Shown: positions 61,855 to 64,000 of the stretch, one piece after another | How positions within the stretch are numbered: the stretch's first letter is position 1 | How the letters are laid out: every line of letters starts with the position of its first letter | NCBI GenBank assembly: GCA_000231825.2 | Contig: JH720323.1 | Span: 833,825 to 897,824 of the forward strand | Length of the DNA stretch: 64,000 bases | Direction of reading: 5' to 3' | Origin: Tetrahymena elliotti 4EA | Lineage: Eukaryota > Ciliophora > Oligohymenophorea > Hymenostomatida > Tetrahymenidae | Position numbers and translations under genes: made by a program | The notes under the pieces: generated by a model | Told to the model about the DNA's origin: nothing | What the model saw: the letters and a program-made list of their open reading frames with translations, nothing else | Databases searched by the model: none

Positions 61855-62643
61855 GAGTTTGAATAAGATTTTTTTAAAATGCTAAGAATATTTATAAACA
61901 GAATTTATTTAAAATTATATAAAAACTAATACAATTGCTTTCTTTTGTTATAAGTAAAAATAATACTGATAGATAGATAAGCTCACTCAAAATATTAAAA
62001 TTAAATTAATAAATACCCATATCAAATAAATACGTTTTTTTTATATGTTAGAGACTGATATTTTAAATCCCAGACTTAGACCAATGCTAACTAAATCCAG
62101 ATTTCTTAAAACAGGATTTTTTGAATTAAAAAACAGTAACCTAAATTATTAAAAATTATTTACTTTTTTATATTGGATAAAAAGGATTATTTTTATGTAT
62201 TGATAAATAACCTTAATTTTAAAATTGATAAATTAATTAATTAATTGAGATGATAAATGTGAAATTGTAAATAGTTGATTGATAAACATATATATTGAGT
62301 GACGTATTAAAGGAGTGTTTATTTAAATTAATTGATTAATTATAATTATTCTTATAAATAGCATATAGAAAGGAGGGGAAAACCTTGTTGATTTGAAATA
62401 AATAAAAATAGCTTAACACTATTTTTTAAATCTAATTAGTTAGTTCTAATCATCATTTTTAAATTTTAGGAAATTTACAATTTTAGTGATTTGATTTGAT
62501 TTAATGAAAAATGATGTGATGTGTTATATTGTATAATATTATGTGAGTCTGATTTTAAAATAACTATTTATACATTATAGTGATAGGTATTATTTTATTT
62601 ATTACTATTATTAAATTTGTTTATTCTTTTTATTTGTTCGAAT
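61855..62643. other. AT-rich intergenic region
   Basis: About 790 bases between the centrin-like gene's 5' end and the 3' end of the coiled-coil gene. No coding signal is seen; the promoter of the centrin-like gene is presumed here. Confidence 0.6.
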
Positions 62644-64000
62644 TCAAACATTACTGTACTATTTAACTTGGATTTGTTGCTGATTACTATTTTGGTTGTA
62701 AATTTTTTTTCTTAGAATTTGCACTTCTTCACTTTGGAGTTTAGCTAGTTGAACTACTTTTTCAAATGATGAAGCCTTAAATATGTCCTTTAAAGATATT
62801 ATGATTTGAGAGTTTATTAGTTCTTGCTTTTTCATATTTACATATTCTTCTGTCATTGTTTTTACAAATTTCCAAATTTATTTTTCAGTTGGTTTTTCTT
62901 GATCTTTAAACATATTGAATGGAGAACACTTGATGACTAAGTCTTCAAGAAATTTGAGTAACTTTTCAGTTTGTTTATTTTTTAATTCATATTCAGTTGT
63001 TGACTTACTCATCATTGAGTTAGAGTTGCTAATTTAATTTTAACCAACTTTTTCTTTTTACTTTAGTTGCTATTGTTATTACTATTATTATTATTGCTGT
63101 TTTTGTTAGTACTATTTTTATATTCCCTAAGTTTAAGGAAGGGGATTAATTTCTTAAATTTTTAAGAAATTATTTGATGGGGATTTTTGTTTACAATTTT
63201 AACTAGAAAAAAGGAATTGTTTTTCATCATTTTATTTTTATTTATTTAATTGAATTGGATTACTTAATGTTGAGCTATAGCTCTAAACTAAATTAACATT
63301 TGCAAAACTATTCATTTGATCTTGTTGAAGTTATTATTGCAAATTAGAGAAGGTCTAATTAAAAGCACTATTTATAGAAGATTGAATTATTTTCATGCTT
63401 TATTCAGCACAACATTATGAAACTCTTTCAATTTATTCAGATTTACAAGAATTGAAAATGGCATTATTTGCTGATTGTGAATGCTTGTGATTTTGGATAT
63501 TTTTGATGTGATACTCTTTTTCTTAACTTTATATTAATTCCTTTTATAACTTTAGAATTTCAGATTTTAATTTTTCAGTATCTCTTGTATAGGCTTTAAG
63601 TAGATTATGATTTTTTTTCTTTTCTTCTATAAACATTTGGATCAGTGAAAATTTATCTAATTATTAATATTATTATGTAATCTCTTCATTATTGTTAGCA
63701 CCTTAGCAAGCATATTATTTGCAATTGTTATCATTTTTAGTTAATGACCTTTACAAGTTATTTTAATCTTTATTCTGGCTTTAATTTTCTTTTAAATCAC
63801 TTTTTTAATAATAGTTGTTAACTAGTTGAAGTGTTTGAGTTGATGATGAAATAGATGGACTATCTTCCATTTTAACTTCAAAGTTGTCTATTTGACTCTT
63901 TTGAGATAAGGTTGTAGAATTAGTACCTTAGGACTATGGAGTGGCAGGCTACTGAGAAGAAACTTATTTAGAAAGGCAATCAGAACTAATTTAAATCAAA
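62644..64000 (-). CDS. Gln-rich coiled-coil protein, 3' part
   Basis: One exon without any TGA runs from the window edge to TGA 62644-62646, about 450 codons, so the protein is cut at its N-terminus. The N-terminal part seen is Ser/Gln/Asn-rich. A coiled-coil segment around residues 100-170 (EKLKSEILKLQKELIQSQEK and neighbours) is followed by a Gln-rich middle with a run of 11 Gln (63067-63099). The C-terminal 110 residues look more ordered: LLKFLEDLVIKCSPFNMFKD, KQIWKFVKTMTEEYVNMKK and SFEKVVQLAKLQSEEVQILR. This helical end may be the conserved domain. I do not recognise the family. A scaffold or regulatory role fits such composition but is not shown. Confidence 0.75.
63067..63099 (-). repeat. 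Poly-glutamine run of 11 codons, mostly TAA and TAG
   Basis: Read on the minus strand, 11 successive codons are CAG, CAA, TAA or TAG, all Gln in this code. On the plus strand it appears as a tta/cta-rich trinucleotide repeat. It lies inside the coiled-coil gene. Confidence 0.85.

Overview
The window looks like macronuclear DNA of a ciliate close to Tetrahymena. It is very AT-rich (intergenic DNA roughly 80-85% A+T), and its genes are interrupted by many short GT-AG introns of about 50-75 bases. Conserved protein families read correctly only if TAA and TAG are glutamine and TGA is the only stop. Under the standard code every gene falls apart into short pieces. All calls below use the ciliate nuclear code. 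Exon borders were read by eye, so those given to the base are proposals.

Layout. 1-2123 (+) is the 3' part of a plasma-membrane-type Ca2+ P-type ATPase. 2938-9734 (-) is a large cysteine-rich membrane protein with a secreted, lectin-like N-terminal part. 10867-11720 (+) is a coding-like stretch broken by frameshifts and TGA stops, probably a dead gene. 11800-14613 (-), 14925-15750 (-) and 16667-about 17954 (-) are three poorly recognised proteins; the last has ciliate-type leucine-rich repeats. 18997-33177 (-) is a complete axonemal dynein heavy chain, most like the DNAH10/I1-beta class. 34940-36067 (+) is a RhoGDI. 36533-37172 (+) is a small two-pass membrane protein. 38000-41102 (-) is a PP2C phosphatase with a long Asn/Gln-rich N-terminus. 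43154-44151 (-) is an MSP-domain (VAP-like) protein. 44.2-48.6 kb is mostly gene-poor AT-rich DNA, with an unexplained GC-richer, coding-like island at about 46.9-47.64 kb. 48657-50240 (+) is a multi-exon protein with conserved-looking blocks. 50914-54599 (-) is an ankyrin-repeat protein. 55314-56145 (+) is a short-chain dehydrogenase like 3-hydroxybutyrate dehydrogenase. 57124-60455 (-) has a C-terminal SH3 domain. 60966-61854 (-) is a centrin-like EF-hand protein. 62644 to the window end (-) is a Gln-rich coiled-coil protein whose 5' end lies outside.

There is no operon logic: genes are separate units in both orientations. Several encode ciliary, cytoskeletal or membrane-contact functions (dynein, centrin-like, RhoGDI, VAP-like, SH3), as expected for a ciliate, but nothing shows that they act as one pathway. 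I saw no convincing tRNA, rRNA, CRISPR array, telomeric repeat or intact transposon, and no clear new multi-gene system. The most unusual items are the GC-richer coding-like island, the broken gene at 10.9-11.7 kb, the insertion in the centrin-like protein, and the unanchored VAP-like protein.
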